Shown one piece after another: positions 1 to 7,327 of a stretch of 34,815 nt of DNA. Source of the stretch: Spirochaetaceae bacterium (GTDB taxonomy: Bacteria; Spirochaetota; Spirochaetia; SZUA-6; Bin103); assembly GCA_028821475.1 (NCBI GenBank), contig JAPPGB010000056.1, forward strand, positions 1 through 34,815, written 5' to 3'. Every line of letters starts with the position of its first letter. Position 1 is the first letter of the stretch. The notes beneath the pieces are model-generated. The model was not told the origin of the DNA. It saw only the letters and a program-made list of their open reading frames with translations, and made no database searches. The translations under genes were made by a program, and so were the position numbers.

Positions 1-515
1 GCGTTGCCCTGCGCGGCCGGCGGCAGCGGCAGCGTGCGCGCCGCCCGGCAGGCCGCGTAGCCCAGCTCCGCGTCGGGGTGCGCCGCGCCGCCGGACAGCA
101 GCAGGTCGTAGATCACGCTCGCCGCGACCAGCGGAATCGGCTTCACGGGTGTCGGATGCCCCGCGCCGTGCTCCGCCAGGTAGCGCATCACGCCGTCCGC
201 GGCGGCCAGGCCGAACGCGCTGCCGCCGGTGAACAGCAGCGCGTCCAGCCGGGCGATCGGCTTGTCCGGCGCCAGCAGGTCGGTCTCCCGCGAGCCGGGA
301 GCGGGTCCGCGCACGTCCACCCCCGCCACGGTGCCGGGCGGACACAGGATCGCGGTGCAGCCGGTGTGGTATTCACGCCGCTCGGCATGGCCGACCAGGA
401 AGCCGCTTGCGGTGGTCGCCGCGACGTGCGGCCGTGCGGTCGCTCGGCGACCTGCAACACGATCGGAACGGTTGCCCAAGCGTCGCCCGCCTGCCGGCTT
501 GTTCGGACCAGGCAC
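1..515 (-). CDS. P1 family (DmpA/S58-type) peptidase, 3' end outside window
   Basis: The minus strand translates to a typical N-terminal half of a P1 (DmpA-like) peptidase. It reads GFLVGHAERREYHTGCTAIL, then a GVDVRGPAPGSRETDLL stretch, then LLFTGGSAFGLAAADGVMRY, then an ELGYAACRAAR segment. These match the conserved N-terminal part of the family, N-terminal nucleophile aminopeptidases that self-cleave. The self-cleavage Gly-Ser and the nucleophile lie in the C-terminal half, beyond the window edge, so activity cannot be judged. The frame is open from a TGA at 528-530, which is the stop of the upstream DinB-like gene. The first usable start is GTG at 515 and a TTG lies at 479; neither has a strong ribosome binding site. 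The 12-nt gap to the upstream gene suggests cotranscription. The family is confident; the start is uncertain. Confidence 0.8.
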   Translation of the reverse strand, partial: MPGPNKPAGGRRLGNRSDRVAGRRATARPHVAATTASGFLVGHAERREYHTGCTAILCPPGTVAGVDVRGPAPGSRETDLLAPDKPIARLDALLFTGGSAFGLAAADGVMRYLAEHGAGHPTPVKPIPLVAASVIYDLLLSGGAAHPDAELGYAACRAARTLPLPPAAQGN

Positions 516-527
516 GATGGGCCTGGG

Positions 528-1064
528 TCAGATGCGCGCGTTCAGCAGCCGGCGCAGGTACGTGGCCTGGCCGGTGTGGGCGGCGGTGTCGAGCAGGAAG
601 TGGTCCAGGAACCACCAGCCGGAGCACTCGCGGTCGTTCCAGTTGTAGTAGCGCTTGTCGGCCCACTGGTTGTGGTGATCCACCACGAACCCGCGCAACG
701 CGTGCCAGGCACGGTTGAGGTAGGCGACGTGGTCGGCACCGGTGGGCCCCGGGCCGGCGGCGGCGCGGTCGAAGTCGAAGGTCAGGAAGCCCCAGCGGTA
801 GGGGCGCCCGGTTGCGGGCCGGAATCCTTCGGCGGGCACCGGAAAGCCGGAGCCGTTCAGGTTGACCGGCACGCGCGCGCCCGAGAGCTGTCCGAAACAG
901 AACCAGAACTCGTCCGCGCAGTGGCGTACCAGCCAGCCGATGCCGTTGACGATGCCGGGCGGGGTCCACTGCAGTTGGCCGCCATCAAGGTTGGCGGCCT
1001 GGCGGGCGAGTCGGCGCTTGTACGACTCAGCCTCGCGCACGTACTGAGATACTCGTTCGTCCAT
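528..1064 (-). CDS. DinB-like superfamily protein
   Basis: The 178-residue product begins MDERVSQYVREAESYKRRL. It has the outline of the DinB/YfiT four-helix family: a segment LQWTPPGIVNGIGWLVRHCA near residues 35-55, where the family has W-x-PP-x-x-x-x-I-x-W-x-x-x-H, and a C-terminal HTGQATYLRRLL with the second conserved histidine. The family includes metal-dependent thiol transferases and many proteins of unknown function, so no substrate is proposed. The open frame runs upstream to 1286, but that part is low-complexity (Ala-Arg repeats encoded by a 9-nt tandem repeat), so the internal ATG at 1064 was chosen. The gene is followed after 12 nt by the P1 peptidase gene. Confidence 0.7.
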   Translation of the reverse strand: MDERVSQYVREAESYKRRLARQAANLDGGQLQWTPPGIVNGIGWLVRHCADEFWFCFGQLSGARVPVNLNGSGFPVPAEGFRPATGRPYRWGFLTFDFDRAAAGPGPTGADHVAYLNRAWHALRGFVVDHHNQWADKRYYNWNDRECSGWWFLDHFLLDTAAHTGQATYLRRLLNARI

Positions 1065-1110
1065 GGCCAGACTGTACCGGGAGGATGCAGGGAGCGTCAC
1101 CCGTCCCGCG

Positions 1111-1146
1111 GCACGGGCGGCACGGGCGGCACGGGCGGCACGGGCG
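1111..1146. repeat. 9-nt tandem repeat, four perfect copies
   Basis: The unit GCACGGGCG is repeated four times without mismatch. It sits in the 269-nt gap between the divergent DinB-like and epimerase genes. No gene or clear promoter was recognised in the rest of this gap. The repeat number may vary between strains. Confidence 0.9.
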
Positions 1147-1333
1147 CAGCCAACCGCGGCCCGCCGGGTCACCGATGCCGGGTACGGCGCTGGCACACGG
1201 CCGGGGGGCGCCACCGCCAGGAACCCGTCGAACTCCAACGGCTCCTCCGGTACGTGCATACCTTGGGTACTCGCATCGACGGGCACTTCGGAGGGTGACC
1301 GGCGCGGGCCGCTGTGGCATGCTCCGGCGCGAA

Positions 1334-2278
1334 ATGCAGCGGTACCTGGTCACCGGCGCGGCAGGCAATCTGGCGCGCCAGCTCATGGACGAACTCGGGA
1401 GCAGGGGAAAGGAGGCGTTCGGCATCGACCTTGCGCCGGCTCCGGAGGGACAGGAACGCAACTGGCGGCGGGTCGACATCACCGACCGCGGGAGCGTGGC
1501 GCGCCTGCTCGCGGAGTTGCAACCGGAGTGCATCCTGCACATGGCGTCGCTCTTGTCGATGTCGTCAGCGGCCGATCCGCGGCGTGCCTGGGAGGTAAAC
1601 GCGAGCGCGGCGGTAACCCTCCTGGAGCTGGCGGTGGAGCATGGCGTGCGGCGGTTCTTCTTTCCCAGTACCTCCGCAACCTACGGCGGGGCGCTGCCCG
1701 ATCCGCTGCCGGAGGACCACCCGCAGTGGCCGGACAACATCTACGGCGCCACCAAGGTGGCGGTGGAGCGGATGGGCGCCTGCTTCGCCCTGAGCCGCGG
1801 CCTCGACTTCCGCTCCGTGCGCCTGCCGGTCGTGGCCTCGCCGTTCGCGCCTCCAGCCGCGGTCAGCGCCTACGCCTCGCACGTGTTCGCCGCCGCCGCC
1901 CGCGGCGAGCCGTTCACCTTCCCGGTGGCGCCGGAAGTCGCGGTATCGGTGATCTACGTGCGCGACGTGACCCTGGGCATCCTGAAGCTGGTGGAAGCGC
2001 CCGAGGAGCCGCTGACGCGCCGCGTCTACAACCTGCACGGGTTCGCGGCCAGCGCCGGCGATCTCGCGCGGGCGGCCGCGCAACTGGTGCCCGGCTTCCG
2101 GTACCGCTTCGAGCCTGCCGAACTGCCCACCCGCATCCTGTCCGTGCAGCCCTCGGTCTACGCCGACGCCAGTGCCCGCCGCGACTGGGGCTGGCACCCC
2201 CGATTCGACCTCCCCGCCACCGCCGATGACCTCCTCGCCCGTGCGAGAGCCACGGCAGCCACGGCCCAGCCATGTTGA
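1334..2278 (+). CDS. NAD-dependent epimerase/dehydratase (extended SDR)
   Basis: The 314-residue product is an extended short-chain dehydrogenase of the nucleotide-sugar epimerase type. It opens with MQRYLVTGAAGNLARQL, a Rossmann dinucleotide loop in which the third glycine is replaced by alanine. An acidic residue ends beta-2 (FGIDLAP), as expected for NAD preference. The catalytic Y137-x-x-x-K141 lies in NIYGATKVAVERMG, and a Ser/Thr-rich FPSTSATYGG precedes it. The C-terminal half (VIYVRDVTLGILKL, then VYNLHGF) matches the substrate-binding half of UDP-glucose 4-epimerase and L-threonine 3-dehydrogenase relatives; the exact substrate cannot be read. The ATG at 1334 was chosen because the Rossmann strand starts there; 1319 is an alternative. 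Neither has a strong ribosome binding site. A predicted promoter overlaps the stop codon. Confidence 0.85.
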   Translation: MQRYLVTGAAGNLARQLMDELGSRGKEAFGIDLAPAPEGQERNWRRVDITDRGSVARLLAELQPECILHMASLLSMSSAADPRRAWEVNASAAVTLLELAVEHGVRRFFFPSTSATYGGALPDPLPEDHPQWPDNIYGATKVAVERMGACFALSRGLDFRSVRLPVVASPFAPPAAVSAYASHVFAAAARGEPFTFPVAPEVAVSVIYVRDVTLGILKLVEAPEEPLTRRVYNLHGFAASAGDLARAAAQLVPGFRYRFEPAELPTRILSVQPSVYADASARRDWGWHPRFDLPATADDLLARARATAATAQPC

Positions 2279-2303
2279 CACGTTCCTTCTGGACAGGTAG
2301 TAC
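2275..2303 (+). promoter_or_regulatory. Predicted sigma-70-type promoter of the small ORF at 2324
   Basis: A perfect TTGACA at 2275-2280 overlaps the epimerase stop codon. It is followed by a 17-nt spacer and a weak TAGTAC at 2298-2303. An AGGAGGA ribosome binding site and the ATG at 2324 follow closely. Confidence 0.5.
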
Positions 2304-2323
2304 GATAAGGACCAGGAGGAAGT

Positions 2324-2530
2324 ATGGAACTGAGTGAACTCACCCGGAAGGCGGAGGCCGCGAAGGAACTGAAGGACCCAACGGCACGGCGCATCGCGTT
2401 GCGGGCCATCTTCGCCGCGTTCACCGACTACCGGATCGGTGCCATAGAGGAACGGCTCGGCATTACCCACGAGGGGATAGACGATCTGCAGCGCAGTCTG
2501 GGAGAGCTCAACGAGAGTTTCGACCACTGA
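2324..2530 (+). CDS. Small hypothetical protein (68 aa)
   Basis: A 68-residue charged, mostly helical protein. I do not recognise a family. It begins MELSELTRKAEAAKEL and ends in LQRSLGELNESFDH. Coding is supported by an excellent ribosome binding site (AGGAGGA at 2314-2320, three bases before the ATG) and by an upstream TTGACA promoter element. There are no cysteines or membrane segments. Its size, charge and position at the edge of an island of restriction-like genes would suit an antitoxin or small regulator, but nothing in the sequence proves that. The next gene-like segment downstream is a truncated nuclease remnant, so it may instead be an orphan left by decay. Confidence 0.6.
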   Translation: MELSELTRKAEAAKELKDPTARRIALRAIFAAFTDYRIGAIEERLGITHEGIDDLQRSLGELNESFDH

Positions 2531-2956
2531 GCAGGGGCGGGGCTTGCGTGCCGCCCCCGCCACTCCGAGCACTGGGTGCAACGCTTCGAACGGTACCAGG
2601 AGGCGGGGCCGCAGTTGCTGCTGCAGGCGCACCTGCAGCGCGTGGTCAACGGCGGCGGGCGGATCGAGCGGGAGTACGCGCTGGGGAGGGGCCGGACCGA
2701 CCTGCTGATCGTGTGGCCGCAGGGCGGGCGCGAACGGCGCTGGGTGGTGGAGTGCAAGGTGCGGCACGGGGACCTGGAGCGGACCATCGTGGAGGGGCTG
2801 GAACAGACGCGGGCCTACACGGACCGCTGCGGGGCGGAGGCAGGTCACCTGATCGTGTTCGACCGCGCCGCGGAGCGGAGCTGGGAGGAGAAGATCTTTC
2901 GCCGTGAGGAGCGGGCCCGCACCGGCGCGGCGCCGGTCACCGTCTGGGGCATGTGA
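2531..2956 (+). pseudogene. 3' remnant of an ATPase/PD-(D/E)XK nuclease-type gene
   Basis: The open frame starts right after the stop at 2528-2530. It reads RPRHSEHWVQRFERYQEAGP, then ALGRGRTDLLIVW, then RRWVVECKVRHGDLERTIVE. Counting from the GTG at 2576, D42 and E59-x-K61 form a PD-(D/E)XK-type site, followed by GHLIVFDR. As I know the family, this block is the C-terminal nuclease-like end of larger ATP-binding (AAA-type) proteins; the ATPase part is absent. The only start in reach is the GTG at 2576, with no ribosome binding site, and the family-like residues begin before it. I therefore read it as a truncated remnant. A free-standing 126-residue nuclease-like protein translated from the GTG remains possible. 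Confidence 0.6.
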
Positions 2957-3329
2957 CGCCCGTCCGGCGCACTGGCAATCACGTGCACCGGTGCCCCGCC
3001 CCCGGTCGTCGCGGGATCGCCGTTGCAGGGATTCCACGGGCGGGGGGATCATGCGGCGGTGTGGGGGCGGACGTCGGCGCCGGATCGCCGACGGCAGGCC
3101 TTCGACCGGCGCGAGACGCTATCCCGCGCTGCGATATTATCCATATATCTATAAAGACAATAGCAAGCCAATAGCACACCGAAAGGGCGGCGGAGAATCG
3201 CTTGACAGCGGGGACCGTAAGGTAGGCAGAATGGGTCCGTGAGGCAGCACGGAGCGGCCAACGCACAGACCCTGAAGCGGGCATGCTCGCCGAGGGCCCG
3301 CTTGGTGGCCGGCGCCGTCGAGAACGATC
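2957..3329. other. Intergenic stretch with an AT-rich patch, no gene seen
   Basis: No convincing gene lies in these 373 bases. Around 3132-3177 the sequence turns strikingly AT-rich for this genome (TATTAT at 3135, then TATATCTATAAAG), followed by repeated short CAATAGC motifs. Together with the TTGACA at 3202 this looks like the control region of the downstream methylase operon. Confidence 0.5.
3202..3232 (+). promoter_or_regulatory. Candidate promoter of the methylase operon
   Basis: TTGACA is perfect at 3202-3207. A weaker CAGAAT lies at 3227-3232 after a longer than usual 19-nt spacer. Transcription from here would give a leader of about 90 nt before the ATG at 3330. The AT-rich patch upstream could hold a second promoter. 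Confidence 0.35.
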
Positions 3330-6287
3330 ATGTCTGAGATCGCCACGCTCTTGCGCACCGTACTGGAACGCACTGGATACCTAAGCAACGGAGTGCCTGC
3401 CGCGCCAAGCGTCGGGCTCGCCGGAACGGACAATCACCTCCGCCTGCCCTCGTTCGCGCCTGATGCCTGGTGGCGAAGCAGCACCGAGACCAACCCATGG
3501 ACCGGCACTTCCGATCTCAAGGTGTACTTCAAGTTCGTCGAAGAGCCGGAAGCCGTTCCGGTTGTGGAGTGGCACCAGGAGGTGTGGAACCAGGGGTACT
3601 GCCCGCTGCTGTGGCTGGTGTCGCCCGAGCGCATCGAGCTGTACAACGGCTTCGGCCGCCCACGACCACCGGCGGAGTGGCGAGCGAACCGACTCCGTCC
3701 CTTCGGTCTGGCGGAGGCGGAACTGGCAAGACTCGACGCGTTCGCCGGTCGCCTGGCGATGGAGACCGGAGGATTCTGGCATCAGGCGCCGGAGGTCAAT
3801 CGACGAACCAGTGTTGACGGGCAGTTGCTGCGTGACCTTCACCACCTCGAACGGAGGTTGGTCGACGAGGGTCTCAGCCGGGACGAAACGCAAAGACTCA
3901 TCGGCCGCTCCATCTTCGCTCAGTATCTGATTGATCGCGAAATCGTCGACGGCAGCCGCTTGCAGCGCATCTGCGGTCACGAGGATCTACCGGGCATGTT
4001 AAGTGATCGCCCAGCTAGCAAGCGGTTGTTCGACTGGCTGCGGGAGACGTTCAACGGGGACCTGTTTCCACTGTCTTCGGAGGCGGTTCCCGACCCTCGG
4101 CACCTCGACCTGGTAAGGGAGTTTCTCATGGGCACGGACATGGAGACGGGGCAGAGATCCCTATTTTTTCCCTATCGATTCGACGTGATCCCGGTCGAAC
4201 TGATTAGCGCCATCTACGAGCAGTTCGTACACTCCGCTGCCAACGACTCGTCCGGTCGATCCCGAGCGGATGCCGCGCGAAGGAAGGATGTCCACTACAC
4301 CCCGTTAACCGCGGTCTCCTTGGTGATGGACGAGATCTGCGAGGGATTGACGGGCAACGAGATTGTTCTCGACCTCACCTGCGGCTCCGGCGTATTCCTG
4401 GTCGAAGCGCTGCGGCGCTTGGTGCATCTGAAGTCCGGGGACGTTGTGCCGACTCGATCGGCCATCAGGAAAACGCTCTACGAGCAAATTCATGGTGTCG
4501 ACATCAGCCCCGAGGCGGCGCGTATCGCAGCATTCAGCCTGTACTTGGCCGCGTTGGAGTTGGACCCCCATCCGCACCGGCTCGATGGCCTCCGCTTCGA
4601 TCCTCTGGTCGACCACACGATCCTGGTGAGTGACGCGTTCGACGTGGACTTTGGAACGAGGAAGTTCGACATCATCGTCGGCAATCCGCCGTGGAGCTAT
4701 CGCGGACGCGCGGGGACCGGCGTCCGTCGCGTGCGCAGTCCGGACGCTCTTCGGTCACCTCGTGGCGAGAGCCTCGACTTCGTTGCACGCGCCATGCAGT
4801 TTGCCCATGAACGAACCAGGTTCGGCGTAATCCTGAGCGCGACGCCATTCTTCAGCCGGAGTGCGACGGGTCTGGCCGCCGCACAACGTCTGGTCGAGTC
4901 TCTTGGACCGGTGACGCTGCTCAACTTGGCGGATCTCTCGAAGTGGCTATTTCGAAGAGCCGATATGCCGGCCATTCTGCTGCTCGCGCGCCTCAGTGAG
5001 CAACGGGCGGATCGCATGACCCTGGCACAGGCTCGCTGGTCGCCAGCCGGAGAGCGAAGCCATGCTATCGAGACTGCGCTCGACAACGTAACGACACTTC
5101 CATTAGCCAGTTGGAAGCGCAATGCCGGGTTGTTCAAGGCAGCGTTCGTCGGCCATCACCATGATTTGCTCTTGCTCGACGATCTGTGGGACAAACAACT
5201 GCCGCTGGAAAGAGGGCTCGCCATCCTCGGTACGGGAATGCACACCGGCTTGAAGTTTGGCAATCGTTCGCGCGATGCGACATTTCTCGATGGACTGCCG
5301 TTTGCCGGACCCGGGGCAGTAAGACACTTCACGATGGGCGACGATCTACCAGCGTTCAATCATGTTCGAGCAGAACGTCCGCGAAAACCTACAGTCTATC
5401 GCGCTCCAATCGTTCTCATCAAGGAGTTCATGCTGCAAGGAAACCCACGTCCAGTGGTAGCGGTCACGGAGGAGGACACGGTGTTTTCGGATGCCTATTT
5501 CGGGGTGTCATTCGCCGATTCGCAAGCCGAGACAGCGTACCTGCTTGCCGGAATCCTTGGTTCGGCACTCGCGTCCTGGTTCTTTCTAATGACTGGTGCG
5601 GCCTTCGGTCTTTGGTTGCGACGTGTACAGTGCGCGGACATCCTCGCCTTGCCGGCGCCTGATCTTGAGCAGTCTTTGGAGTCCGAGATCGGGAAGCATG
5701 TGGTGGAGCTTGCGCGTGCCTTTCATGGCCGCACGTCAGAGGAACGTGACTGGAAGTCACTCGACGAAGCGGTATTCGACCTGTATGGGTTGGACGACGA
5801 GGATCGCCTCGTTGTGAGGGACGGACTGTTTCGAGCAAGCTGGCAGTGGCAGGAGGGCCGGCTGAGATCGGTCGCGCCGGCCAACCTACCTGACCTTCAG
5901 GCGTACGCTCGTGCGTTCCTTGCGACGATGGACGCTTGGTTGGGCGCGTCGAATCGGAGGCGGATGCGGGCTGAGATCTATCGTCTGCCGGATGACGCAC
6001 CCCTCCGTCTAATCCGCTTCGTGCTAGAGGAGACTCCCGGTCCTTCCCGCGATGTGCATGTTATCACGCCGGAAGGCACACTGAGCACGGTTCTGGCCGG
6101 CATCGGCGCGCGGACCGGCGTGCGGATCACGGAAGAACTCGTTGGACTCCGTGACCTACGCGTCCACGCAGCGGACGAAGTTTCGATTATCAAACCCGCT
6201 GCACGCCGCAACTGGTTGCGCGTTCAGGCGCTCGAAGACGCGGATGGGGTCGTAAGTGCCAGCGTTCGCGCCGACCGTGCGCCGTGA
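3330..6287 (+). CDS. Eco57I-type N6-adenine DNA methylase, restriction-modification or defence
   Basis: This 985-residue protein is a class I SAM-dependent DNA methyltransferase of the Eco57I/type IIG kind. Motif I is D348-LTCGSG followed by VFLVEALRRL. A GVDISPEAARIAAFSL segment follows, and the catalytic motif IV is N452-PPW within DIIVGNPPWSY. The N-terminal third contains WNQGYCPLLWLVSPERIELY and LIGRSIFAQYLIDREIVDG, as in large type IIG-like methylases. Residues about 740-780 (LLAGILGSALASWFFLM) look like a target-recognition region. About 180 further C-terminal residues are not recognised. No clear PD-(D/E)XK nuclease motif was seen in the N-terminus. The next gene starts inside this one's stop (GTGA overlap) and encodes a nuclease-like protein, so cleavage may be supplied in trans. 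By eye the gene is less GC-rich than its neighbours, which suggests transfer. Confidence 0.9.
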   Translation: MSEIATLLRTVLERTGYLSNGVPAAPSVGLAGTDNHLRLPSFAPDAWWRSSTETNPWTGTSDLKVYFKFVEEPEAVPVVEWHQEVWNQGYCPLLWLVSPERIELYNGFGRPRPPAEWRANRLRPFGLAEAELARLDAFAGRLAMETGGFWHQAPEVNRRTSVDGQLLRDLHHLERRLVDEGLSRDETQRLIGRSIFAQYLIDREIVDGSRLQRICGHEDLPGMLSDRPASKRLFDWLRETFNGDLFPLSSEAVPDPRHLDLVREFLMGTDMETGQRSLFFPYRFDVIPVELISAIYEQFVHSAANDSSGRSRADAARRKDVHYTPLTAVSLVMDEICEGLTGNEIVLDLTCGSGVFLVEALRRLVHLKSGDVVPTRSAIRKTLYEQIHGVDISPEAARIAAFSLYLAALELDPHPHRLDGLRFDPLVDHTILVSDAFDVDFGTRKFDIIVGNPPWSYRGRAGTGVRRVRSPDALRSPRGESLDFVARAMQFAHERTRFGVILSATPFFSRSATGLAAAQRLVESLGPVTLLNLADLSKWLFRRADMPAILLLARLSEQRADRMTLAQARWSPAGERSHAIETALDNVTTLPLASWKRNAGLFKAAFVGHHHDLLLLDDLWDKQLPLERGLAILGTGMHTGLKFGNRSRDATFLDGLPFAGPGAVRHFTMGDDLPAFNHVRAERPRKPTVYRAPIVLIKEFMLQGNPRPVVAVTEEDTVFSDAYFGVSFADSQAETAYLLAGILGSALASWFFLMTGAAFGLWLRRVQCADILALPAPDLEQSLESEIGKHVVELARAFHGRTSEERDWKSLDEAVFDLYGLDDEDRLVVRDGLFRASWQWQEGRLRSVAPANLPDLQAYARAFLATMDAWLGASNRRRMRAEIYRLPDDAPLRLIRFVLEETPGPSRDVHVITPEGTLSTVLAGIGARTGVRITEELVGLRDLRVHAADEVSIIKPAARRNWLRVQALEDADGVVSASVRADRAP

Positions 6288-6955
6288 ACTTTGGCGCGCG
6301 GCCCCAGGATGTCGGCGCCCGGTTTATCGACATCGGGGCTGAGCGCAGAGTCGCGACCATGTCGACGATTGAGGCCGGTTGGCGCCGTGCCCGGGAGATC
6401 AGCGAGGTAGACCCTCAATCCGGTGAAGTGGAGATCACGGAGTGCCTTCGCGAAGGAATGCGAAGGATATTGTCAGAACGCACTGCGATCTGGTGCAAGA
6501 GGATGACAGTTCTCCCCGGAACCGAGTCCCGCTCGAGCCCGGCAGCCACGAGGCCCGATGGGCGAACCGACATTCCGATCTTCTTCCAGGAGATTCGTGA
6601 GACACACGATGACCACGACCCGCACGCAATAATCGAATGCAAGCGAGTCGCCGCGAATGACGCGGCACTGTGTCGGCTCTACGTAGTGGAAGGGATAGAC
6701 CGCTACACGAGCACGAAATACGCGGGCCGACATACGGTCGCGTTCATGGCCGGATACGTGCTGTCAGGGAGCGTTGGTGCGGTAGCCCATGGTATCAACC
6801 GTTACCTGTCGCGACACGATCGTGCCGCCGAACGCCTCACGTCGTGTACCGTTGTTGTCGCAGCGTGGGCGCGCAGCAGCCGGCATCCTCGACCGCCTCC
6901 GGCTGCGCCGATCGATTTGCACCACGCGTTCCTCACGTTCAAGGCGGTTCCCTGA
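6284..6955 (+). CDS. PD-(D/E)XK-like putative nuclease coupled to the methylase
   Basis: The 223-residue product has a plausible PD-(D/E)XK core: GRTDIPIF with D96, about 20 residues of hairpin, then HAIIECKRV with E118 and K120. The segment EGIDRYTSTKYAGRHTVAFM follows, resembling the helix after the core in restriction endonuclease-fold proteins. The start is GTG at 6284, overlapping the methylase stop (tGTGA), so translation is probably coupled and the two proteins likely act together. An internal ATG at 6359 is an alternative. I do not recognise a named family. The role as cleaving partner or accessory subunit of the methylase is inferred from the motif and the overlap. The C-terminal 40 residues are Arg/Pro-rich. 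Remnants of a PLD-domain helicase lie directly downstream. Confidence 0.7.
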   Translation: MNFGARPQDVGARFIDIGAERRVATMSTIEAGWRRAREISEVDPQSGEVEITECLREGMRRILSERTAIWCKRMTVLPGTESRSSPAATRPDGRTDIPIFFQEIRETHDDHDPHAIIECKRVAANDAALCRLYVVEGIDRYTSTKYAGRHTVAFMAGYVLSGSVGAVAHGINRYLSRHDRAAERLTSCTVVVAAWARSSRHPRPPPAAPIDLHHAFLTFKAVP

Positions 6956-6989
6956 CAGATCGGCTATGCTCACTCGCTACTCGTCGCGC

Positions 6990-7221
6990 CGCCAACCGCT
7001 GAATTCAGGCTTTCTGAATTCCAGGCTTACCGGCGCCGGAAGCTATGACCGCATCGCCGTGGTGCGACTCGCGTCCCGAGCAGTTGGGTGACGCGGCCAA
7101 GCCGCGCTTCACGCATCTCTACGAATGGCTGCGCTCTGGCAAGATCGAGATTCGCGTGCTGCCCGATGACGCCTTCGGGCGGAACCACCCGGAGCCGATC
7201 CTGGCTCGACGTATAGTCTGA
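6990..7221 (+). pseudogene. Remnant of a phospholipase-D-domain helicase gene
   Basis: Two frames carry pieces of one protein start. The first, near 7000-7060, reads LNSGFLNSRLTGAGSYDRIA. The second, an open frame at 7045-7221, reads WCDSRPEQLGDAAKPRFTHL then YEWLRSGKIEIRVLPDDAFG before losing similarity. As I know the family, large helicases with an N-terminal PLD-like nuclease domain have these two segments in this order, separated by a stretch missing here, with the second normally continuing LIHGKAG. The catalytic HKD part and the whole helicase are gone. This is therefore a short decayed fragment with an internal deletion and frame change. Its place just behind the methylase/nuclease pair suggests it was once the third gene of that operon. 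Confidence 0.55.
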
Positions 7222-7327
7222 GGGGCGTCAACGAGTGAATACGATCGGGTCCGTTACGATGCCAATTCACAGGTGGGTGCGAGAGCGGAAGGTCGGTTGC
7301 ACGTTTTTCGTGGAGGTAGGGCTGCCG

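Noticed and set aside
78-1298. 406-codon plus-strand open frame
   Set aside because: It lies opposite the P1 peptidase and DinB-like genes, which have recognisable conserved motifs. The plus-strand translation is Arg/Gly/Val-rich with no family pattern.
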